From the NCBI GenBank assembly GCA_945861855.1, contig CAMAWG010000012.1, forward strand, positions 1-48,260: a stretch of DNA of 48,260 nucleotides, read 5' to 3'. Origin of the DNA: Rhodoplanes serenus (GTDB taxonomy: Bacteria > Pseudomonadota > Alphaproteobacteria > Rhizobiales > Xanthobacteraceae). The translations under genes and the position numbers were made by a program. Under the pieces are notes generated by a model. The model searched no databases. It was not told the origin of the DNA and worked only from the letters and a program-made list of their open reading frames with translations. Positions 16,179 through 27,040 of the stretch are shown piece by piece (positions within the stretch are counted from its first letter, which is position 1; each line of letters begins with the position of its first letter).

Positions 16179-18602
16179 TTATCGGCCCAGCGCAAACCCT
16201 TCAGGGACGAACTGCGCCCGCCGGACGCTGTCGCCGAATGGGACATCGCGGCCCGCCGACGTGAGCTTGAAACGGCTCTCGATACCCGCCGAGCCCGCAT
16301 AGCAGCCGGCCGGCGTGAAGGCCAGATAGTCCCTGTCTCCGTAGGCCGCCACCGTCAACAGCTCCCCGCCCTGGATATCCCAAACCTTCATCGTTCCGTC
16401 CTCGCTGACCGACACGAACCGGGTCGTGCCAGGCACGAATGCGATCGCCTCCACGTCACTGGCATGGGCCTTTGCATACATCTGAATCTGTTCTCCGGTA
16501 TTGGCGTCCCAAATCCGGATGCTCTTGTCGCCGCCGCCGGTCGCAATATGCCGCGCGTTGGACGACCATGCCGCCGCAACCACGTAGGACGTGTGACCAT
16601 CGAGGCTTTTGAACAGCGAGCGGTCCTTGACGTTCCAGACCTTCAGGTACTTCCGGCCGCCCTCGTCACCGCCGGCGGACACCACGCGATCGCCGTTCGG
16701 CGAATAGGCAACGCCCAGAACCTTGCCGGCGTTTGCGTTCACCGCTTCGACTCGCCTTTGGATCTTCAGATGGAAGCGAAGCGTGCCGTCGAAGCCCCCG
16801 GTGACAAACTCTCCGGAACCGTCGGGCGCGAAGCTCATTGACCGGGTCGTGCTGAACTCCCGCAGATCCTTGGCGTCCTTTTCTTTGGGCTGCCGCCCGC
16901 CCTTTCGGACGTTGTGGTCGTCTCTCAAGATCGGAGCGGTCTCTTGCGTCATATCCCAGATGCGGACGATCCCATCGCCGCCGGCAGCAACAACGTAACG
17001 CAACACGGTCGATGGCTGCGTGGAAGTGAAGGCCACGCTGAACAGATCGGCTGGAGGCCTGTCGGGGTCTTCGAGGACGCGGACCGGTTGCTTGCTGTCG
17101 ACATCCCAGATTCGAACCTTGCCGTCCCAGCCGGCGGAGGCCAGCAGCTTGCCGCCCGGCCCGAAGTCCAGACCATACACCGGCTTCTCGTGACCGGAAA
17201 AAGTGTGGAGCAACTTGAACGAGGCTGTGCTCCACAGGCGCACCAGCCCATCGTCGCCGGCCGTGGCGATCAGTGTGGCATCCGGAGAAATGGCCACCGC
17301 GTGAATGTCCGCCGGGTTGTCCGGCGTAAGAACGACCGGCTGAAACGGGCCACCCTGCGCAACCGCTGTGGCGGTCCGCGCCCCGCACGAGGATGCCGCC
17401 GACGCGGCCGCAAGCGGACGGCCGGCAGGCGGGCGCGGCGAAGCCGTGGGCTGAGCAACTGGCGGTGCAGCAGGCGGAGCGGTACGCGCCGCAGAGGACA
17501 GGGCATTTGGCGGCACCGGGGATGACACATCCTTCTCAGCCGGCTTCGGGGCTGGAAGGTTTGCGGACGGCGCCGGTGCGGCAGGCGAAACCGGCGCTCG
17601 GGTTGCAACCCTGGCGGCTTCGCTTCGCGGACCGTTGTTGGCCGCGACGACGTTCGGGGGTGCCTTGCCCGGGCCCCATAGCGATGGACCAAGAATTCCG
17701 ACCAGGCCGAGCAGCAGCAGGGCCGCGCACGCCGCGCTCACCAACGCCAGAGAGCGATGCTTCCGAAGGAAGTTGCGGCCGTTCTCCCACCCGGAGCCAA
17801 TCGGACGCGGTCCATCTTGCAGAGCAGCGGTTTCAACTGTCGGTGCGGACGTCATGCCGGCGATTGTCGCGACCGGTGCCGCCGGCGCGACGGCGGCTGC
17901 CCTTTTTTCCTCCTCCACGATTGCCGCATGTGCCGCGGCCTGCGCGGCGGCGGCTGCCTTTTTTTCCTCTTCGATCATCGCCGCGTGCGCCGTGGCCTGC
18001 GCAGCAGCAGCCCTTTTTTTCTCTTCGACGATCGCCGCATGCGCCGCGGCCTGCGTGGCAGCGGCTGCCCTTTTTTCCTCCTCGACGATTGCCGCATGTG
18101 CCGCAGCCTGCGCATCGGCGGCGGCTTGTTTCTTCTCTTCAATCGCCAGGTTGATCCACCCGATCAGTTCGCCGAGATCGCGATGAAAGTCTTTCGCTTC
18201 ATCGACGGTCGCGGCGTGGATATATGAGAAACTCACAAGGCTGTCCGGCAACTGGTCGACCGTCGGCATCTTGCCCTTGCCAACCAGCACCGGAAAAACC
18301 GGAACCTTCGTTGCCAGCGCCGTTTCAACTTCGATCCGGACCCAATCGGTGGGTTCCTTGATTCTGGAATGCCCGCCTTTGAGTCCCAACCATTTCTCGC
18401 CGACGATGACCAGCATCGCGTCGGCGCCTCGCAGCGCCTTTGCGATCTGATCTCGAAAATCGGCGCCGGGCCGGATCGCCTCCGTGTCCATGAATACGGA
18501 GCCTGCTCCGTACTTGGCCACCAGACTGTCGAAGATGCGTCGGGTCATCAGCCCGTCGGCGCGATCCGCCGCCCGACGATACGAAATGACGATATGCGGC
18601 AT
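16179..18602 (-). CDS. TIR - coiled-coil repeat - transmembrane - seven WD40 protein
   Basis: 807 residues. Residues 1-145 are a bacterial TIR domain (MPHIVISYRRAADRADGL, VFMDTEAIRPGADFRDQI, MLVIVGEKWLG), with W87 and E91 in DWVRIEVETAL at the place of the TIR catalytic Glu. Residues 155-236 are four tandem 19-20 residue Ala/Glu/Lys units (AAAHAAIVEEEKR type), probably helical. Residues 284-304 form one membrane helix, preceded by RNFLRKHR, which predicts TIR inside. Residues 310-425 are Pro/Ala-rich. Residues 431-755 contain seven WD40 blades (GDDGLVRLW, GWDGKVRIWD, GGDGIVRIWD, and so on), a full propeller. A tail TPAGCYAGSAG resembles that following WD40 in some bacterial caspase-like proteins. 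A TIR NADase or signalling role is plausible but unproven. Confidence 0.9.
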   Translation of the reverse strand: MPHIVISYRRAADRADGLMTRRIFDSLVAKYGAGSVFMDTEAIRPGADFRDQIAKALRGADAMLVIVGEKWLGLKGGHSRIKEPTDWVRIEVETALATKVPVFPVLVGKGKMPTVDQLPDSLVSFSYIHAATVDEAKDFHRDLGELIGWINLAIEEKKQAAADAQAAAHAAIVEEEKRAAAATQAAAHAAIVEEKKRAAAAQATAHAAMIEEEKKAAAAAQAAAHAAIVEEEKRAAAVAPAAPVATIAGMTSAPTVETAALQDGPRPIGSGWENGRNFLRKHRSLALVSAACAALLLLGLVGILGPSLWGPGKAPPNVVAANNGPRSEAARVATRAPVSPAAPAPSANLPAPKPAEKDVSSPVPPNALSSAARTAPPAAPPVAQPTASPRPPAGRPLAAASAASSCGARTATAVAQGGPFQPVVLTPDNPADIHAVAISPDATLIATAGDDGLVRLWSTASFKLLHTFSGHEKPVYGLDFGPGGKLLASAGWDGKVRIWDVDSKQPVRVLEDPDRPPADLFSVAFTSTQPSTVLRYVVAAGGDGIVRIWDMTQETAPILRDDHNVRKGGRQPKEKDAKDLREFSTTRSMSFAPDGSGEFVTGGFDGTLRFHLKIQRRVEAVNANAGKVLGVAYSPNGDRVVSAGGDEGGRKYLKVWNVKDRSLFKSLDGHTSYVVAAAWSSNARHIATGGGDKSIRIWDANTGEQIQMYAKAHASDVEAIAFVPGTTRFVSVSEDGTMKVWDIQGGELLTVAAYGDRDYLAFTPAGCYAGSAGIESRFKLTSAGRDVPFGDSVRRAQFVPEGFALGR
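17894..18140 (-). repeat. Four tandem 57-60 bp coding repeats in the TIR-WD40 gene
   Basis: The stretch encodes four consecutive units with the pattern AAA(A)AQAAAHAAIVEEEKR, differing at a few residues (ATQ, AQAT, AMIEEEKK). At the DNA level the units repeat words such as GCCGCATG, TTTTTTCCTC and GCGGCCTGCG. The unit count could vary between strains by slippage, changing the length of the linker between TIR and membrane. Confidence 0.8.
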
Positions 18603-18733
18603 ACGCCTGCCCCCGCTTTCGCAACAACGAAAGCTTCATCGCCACAATTAAACCCCGACTGGCAAGCACCCGCAACAGTTGAGTCCTGGGCATTCTGAGC
18701 GGGTTGACCCGGGTTTGGGCGGCAGTTGCAAGC

Positions 18734-18763
18734 AAAAAGGCCCGGTCTCGCGACCGGGCCTTT
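18734..18763 (-). terminator. Rho-independent terminator of carD
   Basis: A perfect 9-bp stem GGCCCGGTC / GACCGGGCC with a TCGC tetraloop lies 27 bases after the carD stop. On the minus strand it is followed by five T residues (18734-18738). A short T run on the plus side could make it weakly bidirectional. Confidence 0.85.
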
Positions 18764-18789
18764 GAATTCCGCGATGAGAGAGACCGGCT

Positions 18790-19533
18790 TTAAGCCGCCT
18801 CTTCCTCCACCAGCTCCTCAGCCGGCTTCGGGCCCCGCCTAGGGCCCTTGGCGAGCGCCGCCTCGATCTCCTTGACCGCCTCGGTCTCGGTGACGTGCTG
18901 CACCGCCGCGATCTCGCGCGAGAGCCGATCCAGGGCGGCTTCATAGAGCTGCCGCTCGCTGTAGGACTGCTCGGGCTGTGAATCCGACCGGAACAGGTCG
19001 CGCACAACCTCGGCAATGGCGACGATGTCGCCGGAGTTGATCTTGGCTTCGTACTCCTGGGCCCGGCGCGACCACATGGTGCGCTTGATCCGGGCGCGGC
19101 CCTTGAGCGTCTCGAGCGCGCGCTTGACCAGAGTACCCTCGGCGAGCTTGCGCATGCCGACCGCCACGACCTTGGCCGTGGGCACCCGCAACGTCATCTT
19201 GTCCTTGACGAAGTTGATGACGAACAGCTCCAGCTTCGCGCCGGCCACCTCCTGCTCTTCGATGGAGATGATCTGCCCGACCCCGTGGGCCGGATAGACG
19301 ATGAATTCGTTGGTCTTGAAGCCCTGCCGTTGTGTGGTCTTTTTAGGGGTCATTCCGGGAACTGCTCCTTGCTCCGGCTTGCTACGGCCGAGCTTGGCCA
19401 CGGGGGCCGCACGGCGGGCGGTGCCGCGTGAGGCCTGCGAATTCCGCCGGCTTGCGCCAGCGGCGGGTTTCTTGGCGCGCCGGCTTGCGCCGGCTGAGCC
19501 CTTCTTGGACTTCTGACGCATCTTCCCTGCCAC
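18790..19533 (-). CDS. carD: CarD family transcriptional regulator
   Basis: Up to 247 residues from GTG 19533; ATG 19521 and ATG 19353 (MTPKKTTQRQGFKTNE, with AAGGAG 11 bases upstream) are in-frame alternatives. The core shows the CarD N-terminal RNA-polymerase-interacting Tudor-like domain: FIVYPAHGVGQIISIEEQEV, LFVINFVKDKMTLRVPT. The helical DNA-contacting domain follows: RALETLKGRARIKRTMWSRR, YEAKINSGDIVAIAEVVRDL, YSERQLYEAALDRLSREIA. CarD stabilises open promoter complexes, often at rRNA and stress genes. If the long start is used, the protein has about 60 basic, Ala/Lys/Arg-rich residues ahead of the domain, and it ends in an acidic tail (ELVEEEAA). Confidence 0.92.
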   Translation of the reverse strand: MAGKMRQKSKKGSAGASRRAKKPAAGASRRNSQASRGTARRAAPVAKLGRSKPEQGAVPGMTPKKTTQRQGFKTNEFIVYPAHGVGQIISIEEQEVAGAKLELFVINFVKDKMTLRVPTAKVVAVGMRKLAEGTLVKRALETLKGRARIKRTMWSRRAQEYEAKINSGDIVAIAEVVRDLFRSDSQPEQSYSERQLYEAALDRLSREIAAVQHVTETEAVKEIEAALAKGPRRGPKPAEELVEEEAA

Positions 19534-19788
19534 AGCTTATGCGTGTCTTTGACACGCCCCTACACGGGTTTATATGGGGACCAATCCCGAAAAATAATGC
19601 TCCCGACGGGGAGCCTCCGGTACAAATCCATGTTACCAGCTGTATAGCACATTTCCGCTCAGAATCAAAGCGTTATTGCACTGCAAAAGATTGGATTCGG
19701 GATTCGCCCGAGTTGAAATCGTTAAGACTGGTTAACGGCGGTTGTGCAAGCCTTCGGCGGCATGCCTGGAAAGCGCGGCGCCCGGCCG
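19534..19788. promoter_or_regulatory. carD upstream region with inverted repeat
   Basis: An AT-richer 255-base gap between carD and fdxA. It contains a perfect 7-bp inverted repeat, GCGTGTC-TTT-GACACGC (19541-19557), eight bases before the GTG start of carD, so it would lie in the leader and could occlude the ribosome site or be an operator. It also has TATAAA-like sequence on the minus strand near 19570-19577 and a small hairpin GCTCCC-GAC-GGGGAGC near 19597-19612. A carD promoter is likely here but its exact boxes are not clear. Confidence 0.4.
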
Positions 19789-20127
19789 TCAGTCGCCGGT
19801 GCCCGGTTCGGGCGAAAAGTGCTTCTCGAACTTCTCCGCCACGCCCTCCCAATCCTTGGCGTCGGCGGGGGCGTCTCGCTTGACGGTGATGTTGGGCCAG
19901 ACCTTGGCGTATTCGGCGTTGATTCCCAGCCACTTTTCGAGCCCCGGCTCGGTGTCCGGCTTGATCGCCTCGACCGGGCATTCCGGCTCGCACACGCCGC
20001 AATCGATGCATTCGTCCGGGTGAATGACGAGCATGTTCTCGCCTTCATAGAAGCAGTCCACCGGACACACTTCGACGCAGTCCATGTACTTGCACTTGAT
20101 GCAGTTGTCGTTGACGATATAGGTCAT
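19789..20127 (-). CDS. fdxA: Ferredoxin FdxA (7Fe/8Fe seven-iron type)
   Basis: 112 residues from ATG 20127 with GGAG upstream. The N-terminus [17 protein letters not shown], continuing with [12 protein letters not shown], and the second cluster motif [15 protein letters not shown] give the 3Fe-4S plus 4Fe-4S cysteine pattern of FdxA. It is followed by the usual C-terminal extension ([15 protein letters not shown]). It acts as a soluble one-electron carrier in the cytoplasm. The open frame extends upstream to 20178, but MTYIV is the conserved family start. The gene is downstream of the S4/helicase pair and upstream of carD on the same strand, an arrangement I recall from other Rhizobiales. 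Confidence 0.95.
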   Translation of the reverse strand: MTYIVNDNCIKCKYMDCVEVCPVDCFYEGENMLVIHPDECIDCGVCEPECPVEAIKPDTEPGLEKWLGINAEYAKVWPNITVKRDAPADAKDWEGVAEKFEKHFSPEPGTGD

Positions 20128-20207
20128 TCGCTCACTCCGGACGTGGCTCCCGTTACCGCATGGACGGCGCAATCGCAAGCGATTGCCGCCCTACCGGGCG
20201 GTCGCAG

Positions 20208-20588
20208 CTACTCCGCGTCGAACTCGTCCCGCCCCTGCAGCCGGTCGATCTCGCGGCGCTCTCGCTTGGTCGGGCGGCCCGCGCCCTCCTCGCGCGCGCC
20301 GGCGGACGGCTCCCGCGGGGTAGCGGGCGGCGGGGTGATATCCTCGAACAGACCTCGGGCGGCCTCCGCGGAGCCGCGGCGTTCGGCATAGCCGATCACC
20401 TTGAGCAGCCGCACGTTGCGGTCGAGCGCGACGGTGACGACGTCGCCCGGACGCACCGGCCGGCTCGACGTGTCGATGCGCGCGCCATTGATGCGGACAA
20501 GGCCCGCCTCCGCCAGCGCGGCAGCGGCCGAGCGCGTGCGCACCACGCGCGCGTGCCACAGCCATTTGTCGATGCGCTGACGGTCCAA
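20208..20588 (-). CDS. S4 domain RNA-binding protein (Hsp15-like)
   Basis: 126 residues from a TTG start at 20588, eleven bases after the helicase stop, with AAGGA overlapping the helicase 3' end. The S4 domain covers residues 1-65 (RIDKWLWHARVVRTRSAAA, GLVRINGARIDTSSRPVRPG, DVVTVAL). The rest is a basic tail (RPTKRERREIDRL). Hsp15-type proteins bind 50S ribosomal subunits carrying nascent chains or other structured RNA. The tight coupling to an RNA-helicase-like gene suggests a common role in RNA handling. The unusual TTG start and overlap with the upstream ribosome site suggest expression depends on translation of the helicase. Confidence 0.9.
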   Translation of the reverse strand: MDRQRIDKWLWHARVVRTRSAAAALAEAGLVRINGARIDTSSRPVRPGDVVTVALDRNVRLLKVIGYAERRGSAEAARGLFEDITPPPATPREPSAGAREEGAGRPTKRERREIDRLQGRDEFDAE

Positions 20589-20599
20589 TTAAAACTAGC

Positions 20600-24004
<3,405 letters not shown>

Positions 24005-24352
24005 CAGTTTTCCAGGGTGGGGCGGCGCGCTTCAGCGGGCGGGCCGCCCTTGTGTATCACAATGCGACGCCGGACCAGCGCGCACTTAACCTTTGGCAAC
24101 GAGTCTGGAACGAACCCGGCCCGAATCGGTGACTCCGGCCCAATGCGGCTTCGTTCACTGCGACATCTGGCTGAGTCTCCCTTGGCAGCCACAACATCGG
24201 GTAGCGAGGCTCGCCGCAACCCCGCAAAACACCGTCCAATCGTTAACGCGAGGGCGAAGTGGCGCCGGACGTCGAGTCAATCCCGAACCCTTCAGAGCCT
24301 GTGGATAAGCCTGTGAATAACTGGGAGGCCGGAAGCCGCCGCGCAAGCGCGT
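24005..24352. other. Non-coding gap upstream of the helicase, with two DnaA-box-like 9-mers
   Basis: No credible gene is seen in these 348 bases. Near its right end TGTGGATAA (24300-24308), the exact complement of the consensus DnaA box, and TGTGAATAA (24312-24320), a one-mismatch box, lie in the same orientation with 12-base spacing. The left part must contain the helicase promoter, though I cannot place its boxes. The right end is next to the stop of the DUF3108 gene. Confidence 0.45.
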
Positions 24353-25189
24353 CTATTGGGTTTTGGGGCCGGCCGCCGCGGCACGGGGTTGCGCCACCGA
24401 GACAAACTGCGTCGCCTGCATCACGCCGACGCCGACCGGCGTCGGGATCGAAATCCGGTACGGCACCAGCACGCGGGTGGCGGCGACCGGCGCCAGCCAC
24501 ACCTCCATGTCGCGCTGGCTCGCCAGATACTTGATCGCGGCGCGCGAGGGAACGAAGCCGGCGATCGGCTCGAAATAGACCGCGCAGACCACCACCGGGC
24601 CCTCGTAGCCCTTGTCGGTCTTGACCTGCTCGATGCGCTTGTAGGCGAACTGCAGATTGTAGCGCATGCGGCCGTCGAAGATCGGCGTCGCCCGCTGGCA
24701 GGCCGCCGGCCCGACCGGATTGCCGGTCCCCGACACGCGGATCAGCGAACCGGTCATCGGATCGCTCACGCCGTGGCGGTGCGCGTCGGTCAACGGCACC
24801 CGCTCCGGGTCGTCGAGCGGCGGCGGATTGACGGCGAACTCCTTCACGTCGCCCGAGCCGAGCGTCATGCGGATTTCTTCGGTCTTCTTATCGGAGGTGA
24901 TGTTGGCGGCGAAGGTCGCGGGCACCGGATTGCCGCCGACGATGTAGCCGCGCGAGGCGCCGCTGCCCTGGCCGCTGGCGAAGACCCGCAACAGCCCCGC
25001 GGTCGCACCGCTGGCCGCGGCGGTGTACTGGTTCTCGGCGATGTCGATCACCCAGGCGCCCTTGCCGACGGGCACGCCGCCGAGCGAAACCGCGTAGCGG
25101 GCGTCCACCCGGCCCTGCGCCAGCGCCGGGCCGGCCGCCATGGCGGTGGCCGCAACAGCAACGCCGATCGCAGACCGAAGGGTGGGCAC
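24353..25189 (-). CDS. DUF3108 domain-containing periplasmic protein
   Basis: 278 residues from GTG 25189, selected because GAGGAG lies 9 bases upstream; the frame continues to 25216 without a better start. It has a signal peptide (VPTLRSAIGVAVAATAMAAG, cleavage near ALA-QG). The mature protein has the DUF3108 pattern: a beta-rich N-terminal half (RYAVSLGGVPVGKGAWVIDI, YTAAASGATAGLLRVFASG) and a late YEGPVVVCAVYFEPIAGF and VWLAPVAATRVLVPYRISI. DUF3108 proteins are predicted exported beta-barrel-like lipocalin-fold proteins of unknown function. It is the divergent neighbour of rpmB, an order I associate with Bradyrhizobium-type genomes. Confidence 0.88.
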   Translation of the reverse strand: MPTLRSAIGVAVAATAMAAGPALAQGRVDARYAVSLGGVPVGKGAWVIDIAENQYTAAASGATAGLLRVFASGQGSGASRGYIVGGNPVPATFAANITSDKKTEEIRMTLGSGDVKEFAVNPPPLDDPERVPLTDAHRHGVSDPMTGSLIRVSGTGNPVGPAACQRATPIFDGRMRYNLQFAYKRIEQVKTDKGYEGPVVVCAVYFEPIAGFVPSRAAIKYLASQRDMEVWLAPVAATRVLVPYRISIPTPVGVGVMQATQFVSVAQPRAAAAGPKTQ

Positions 25190-25361
25190 GATTTCATTCT
25201 CCTCGAACGCCGCCATCCGCTTTGCCGTGCCGGGAGGGCCGGATCAAGGCATTGCCGCGGGAGAAAAGCCGCTTATCCCCGATCTCGGGGTGGAATGCGT
25301 CGTTTCTATGATCCGGAACCGGCGGTCCGGCCCACCGTTAGGGCTGCCCTGACGGCCTTCC

Positions 25362-25390
25362 TTGACGCTTTGGAGCCCCGACACTATACG
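25362..25390 (+). promoter_or_regulatory. Sigma-70-type promoter of rpmB
   Basis: TTGACG (25362-25367) and TATACG (25385-25390) are separated by exactly 17 bases, matching housekeeping sigma consensus at five and four positions. The predicted transcript would begin near 25397, leaving a leader of about 75 bases before rpmB. Confidence 0.6.
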
Positions 25391-25472
25391 TCCGCGGTCC
25401 ATTACAACGCCGTATCGGCGCCCAGCCCTTTCTCGGAAGGACCGCGCCTGCTGCAATTCCAAGGGTAACGCT

Positions 25473-25763
25473 ATGTCACGCCGCTGCGATCTCACCGGCA
25501 AGTCCGTCCTGGTCGGCCACAAGGTGAGCCACTCGAACGTCAAGACCAAGCGGCGGTTCCTGCCGAACCTGCTCAACGTCACCATGATGTCGGACGCGCT
25601 CGGCCGTTCGGTGCGGCTGCGGGTCTGTGCCCGCGCCCTGAAGTCGGTCGATCACCGCGGCGGGCTCGACGCCTTCCTGCTGCGCGCCAAGGACGACGTG
25701 CTGGCGCCCAAGATGCGCGACCTCAAGCGCGCGATCGAGAAGAAGCAGGCGAAGGCGGGCTGA
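25473..25763 (+). CDS. rpmB: 50S ribosomal protein L28
   Basis: 96 residues from ATG 25473. The start [20 protein letters not shown], then [16 protein letters not shown] and [20 protein letters not shown], is diagnostic of bL28 in the longer alphaproteobacterial form with a C-terminal basic helix ([16 protein letters not shown]). It is a constituent of the large ribosomal subunit. The frame is open upstream to 25362 but the conserved MSRRC start is clear. It has its own promoter and is followed by a pair of palindromic repeats. Confidence 0.97.
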   Translation: MSRRCDLTGKSVLVGHKVSHSNVKTKRRFLPNLLNVTMMSDALGRSVRLRVCARALKSVDHRGGLDAFLLRAKDDVLAPKMRDLKRAIEKKQAKAG

Positions 25764-25773
25764 GTTTCTTCTT

Positions 25774-25912
25774 GTCCCGGATGCGGTGCAGCGTGAGCGC
25801 GAAGCGCGAAACGATGCGCCGCTGATCCGGGACCCCGGTAAAATCAAGAAAAGCTGGGTCCCGGTTCTGCAGCGCATCACTGCGCTTTGCTTGTGCTGCG
25901 CTGCGCCCGGGG
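25774..25912. repeat. Two degenerate palindromic repeats between convergent genes
   Basis: The first element has outer arms GTCCCGGAT (25774-25782) and ATCCGGGAC (25825-25833), inner near-complementary GCGGTGCAGCG / CGATGCGCCGC, and a GCGC-GAA-GCGC apex. The second, starting at GGTCCCGG (25857) and ending at CCCGGGGC (25907-25914), repeats the same design with TGCAGCGCA and TGCTGCGCTGCG. They fill the space between rpmB and the convergent esterase gene and may serve as bidirectional terminators. Confidence 0.75.
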
Positions 25913-25937
25913 CACGCGCCGCTGCTTCCTGCCGACG

Positions 25938-26969
25938 CTATTCCACCAGCGTGAACTGAAGCAGCAGGGTTCGTTGCAGCGGCGAGAAATTGTCGTCGGA
26001 GATCAGCGTCAGCACCAGCGCGCCGTCGGCCCCGCGATGCACCGACAGGCCCTCCATGTTGTCGATCTGATGGCCCATGTCGGCAAAGATCAGCTCCCGG
26101 CCATCGACCAGCGCACCGGGCTTGATCGACGCCAGCGGCACGCTGCGGATACGCATCGCGATGCCGCGCGCCCATGAGAAGCGGCGCTCCAGCACCAGCA
26201 AATTGCCGTCCGGCGCCGCCGCGCAGTCGCTGACGTCGAACTCGTCGGTGCGCTTGAGCGCGAAGGCGCCGCCATCTCCCTGAAGATCCCGGCCGCCGAT
26301 CAGGAAGCCCTGCAGGTTGCCGCCGGCATCGAGGCCGCGCTCGGCAATCGAGATCAGCGTGCCGGCGAGCGGGCCGCCCTTCGGTCCCATCTCCAGGCAT
26401 TCGATGCTTTGGTTGGCAGGCAGCGCTTTCATGGCGGGCGGCACGACGACCGGGCGTCCCCGCGCACGCAGGTTTTCCCTGACGGCGTCGAAACGCACGA
26501 CCTGGCTCACACGTTCGATCCCGACATAGACGGTGCCGCCATCCTCGGCGAGCGCTTCGGTGTCGTACCAGCCGCGGCTCTTAAGCGGCCGGCCGTCCAA
26601 TCCAAGGATCGGCGCCATCTCGGCGTCGGCGATCGCAACCGGGACCTTGCCGCGGTAGACGATGCGCCCGCGCAGCCAGTTGCCCTTGTCGGTGACCGCC
26701 AGGAACCGCTCGCCGTTGGCCGCGACACGCAGCCCCGAGATACCGCCGAAATCGCGATGGCGGGAATCGAGGACGAGCCCGCCGCGGAAGGTCAGCACGC
26801 CGAAGCGCGTGCGCTCGGGCTCGCGCGGGTCGAAGGCTTCGACCGCCTGGGCGCGGATTTCGATTTTCTGAATCGAATCGGCAGCGGCCGGTGGCTGCGC
26901 CGCCGCCGGAATCAGCGCGAGCGCAAGGATGGCCAAAAAGGCCAAGGCGCGAGACAGAAAACGATTCAA
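25938..26969 (-). CDS. Esterase-like activity of phytase family protein
   Basis: 343 residues with a signal peptide (MNRFLSRALAFLAILALALI, cleavage near AAA-QP). The mature part has the repeated beta-propeller-like motifs of this family: FGGISGLRVAANGERFLAVT, DKGNWLRGRIVYRG, SRGWYDTEALAEDGGTVYVG, NQSIECLEMGPKG, RFSWARGIAMRIR and IDNMEGLSVHRGADGALVLT. The family (PF13449-like) is exported and predicted to hydrolyse phosphoesters or esters; its natural substrate is unknown. It lies downstream of cobT on the same strand with a 71-base gap and may be co-transcribed. Confidence 0.9.
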   Translation of the reverse strand: MNRFLSRALAFLAILALALIPAAAQPPAAADSIQKIEIRAQAVEAFDPREPERTRFGVLTFRGGLVLDSRHRDFGGISGLRVAANGERFLAVTDKGNWLRGRIVYRGKVPVAIADAEMAPILGLDGRPLKSRGWYDTEALAEDGGTVYVGIERVSQVVRFDAVRENLRARGRPVVVPPAMKALPANQSIECLEMGPKGGPLAGTLISIAERGLDAGGNLQGFLIGGRDLQGDGGAFALKRTDEFDVSDCAAAPDGNLLVLERRFSWARGIAMRIRSVPLASIKPGALVDGRELIFADMGHQIDNMEGLSVHRGADGALVLTLISDDNFSPLQRTLLLQFTLVE

Positions 26970-27040
26970 GGCAATCCCCTTAACAGGGACAGTTTACCGC
27001 GCCGCACGCCGCACCAGCGCCGGAGTCGCGGGATTATTCG

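Noticed and set aside
17894-18140. Possible CRISPR-like or noncoding tandem repeat
   Set aside because: The repeats are in frame within a protein and contiguous without spacers, so they are coding repeats.
24005-24352. Chromosomal replication origin
   Set aside because: Only two DnaA-box-like sites, no AT-rich unwinding element and no dnaA, hemE, or partition genes nearby.
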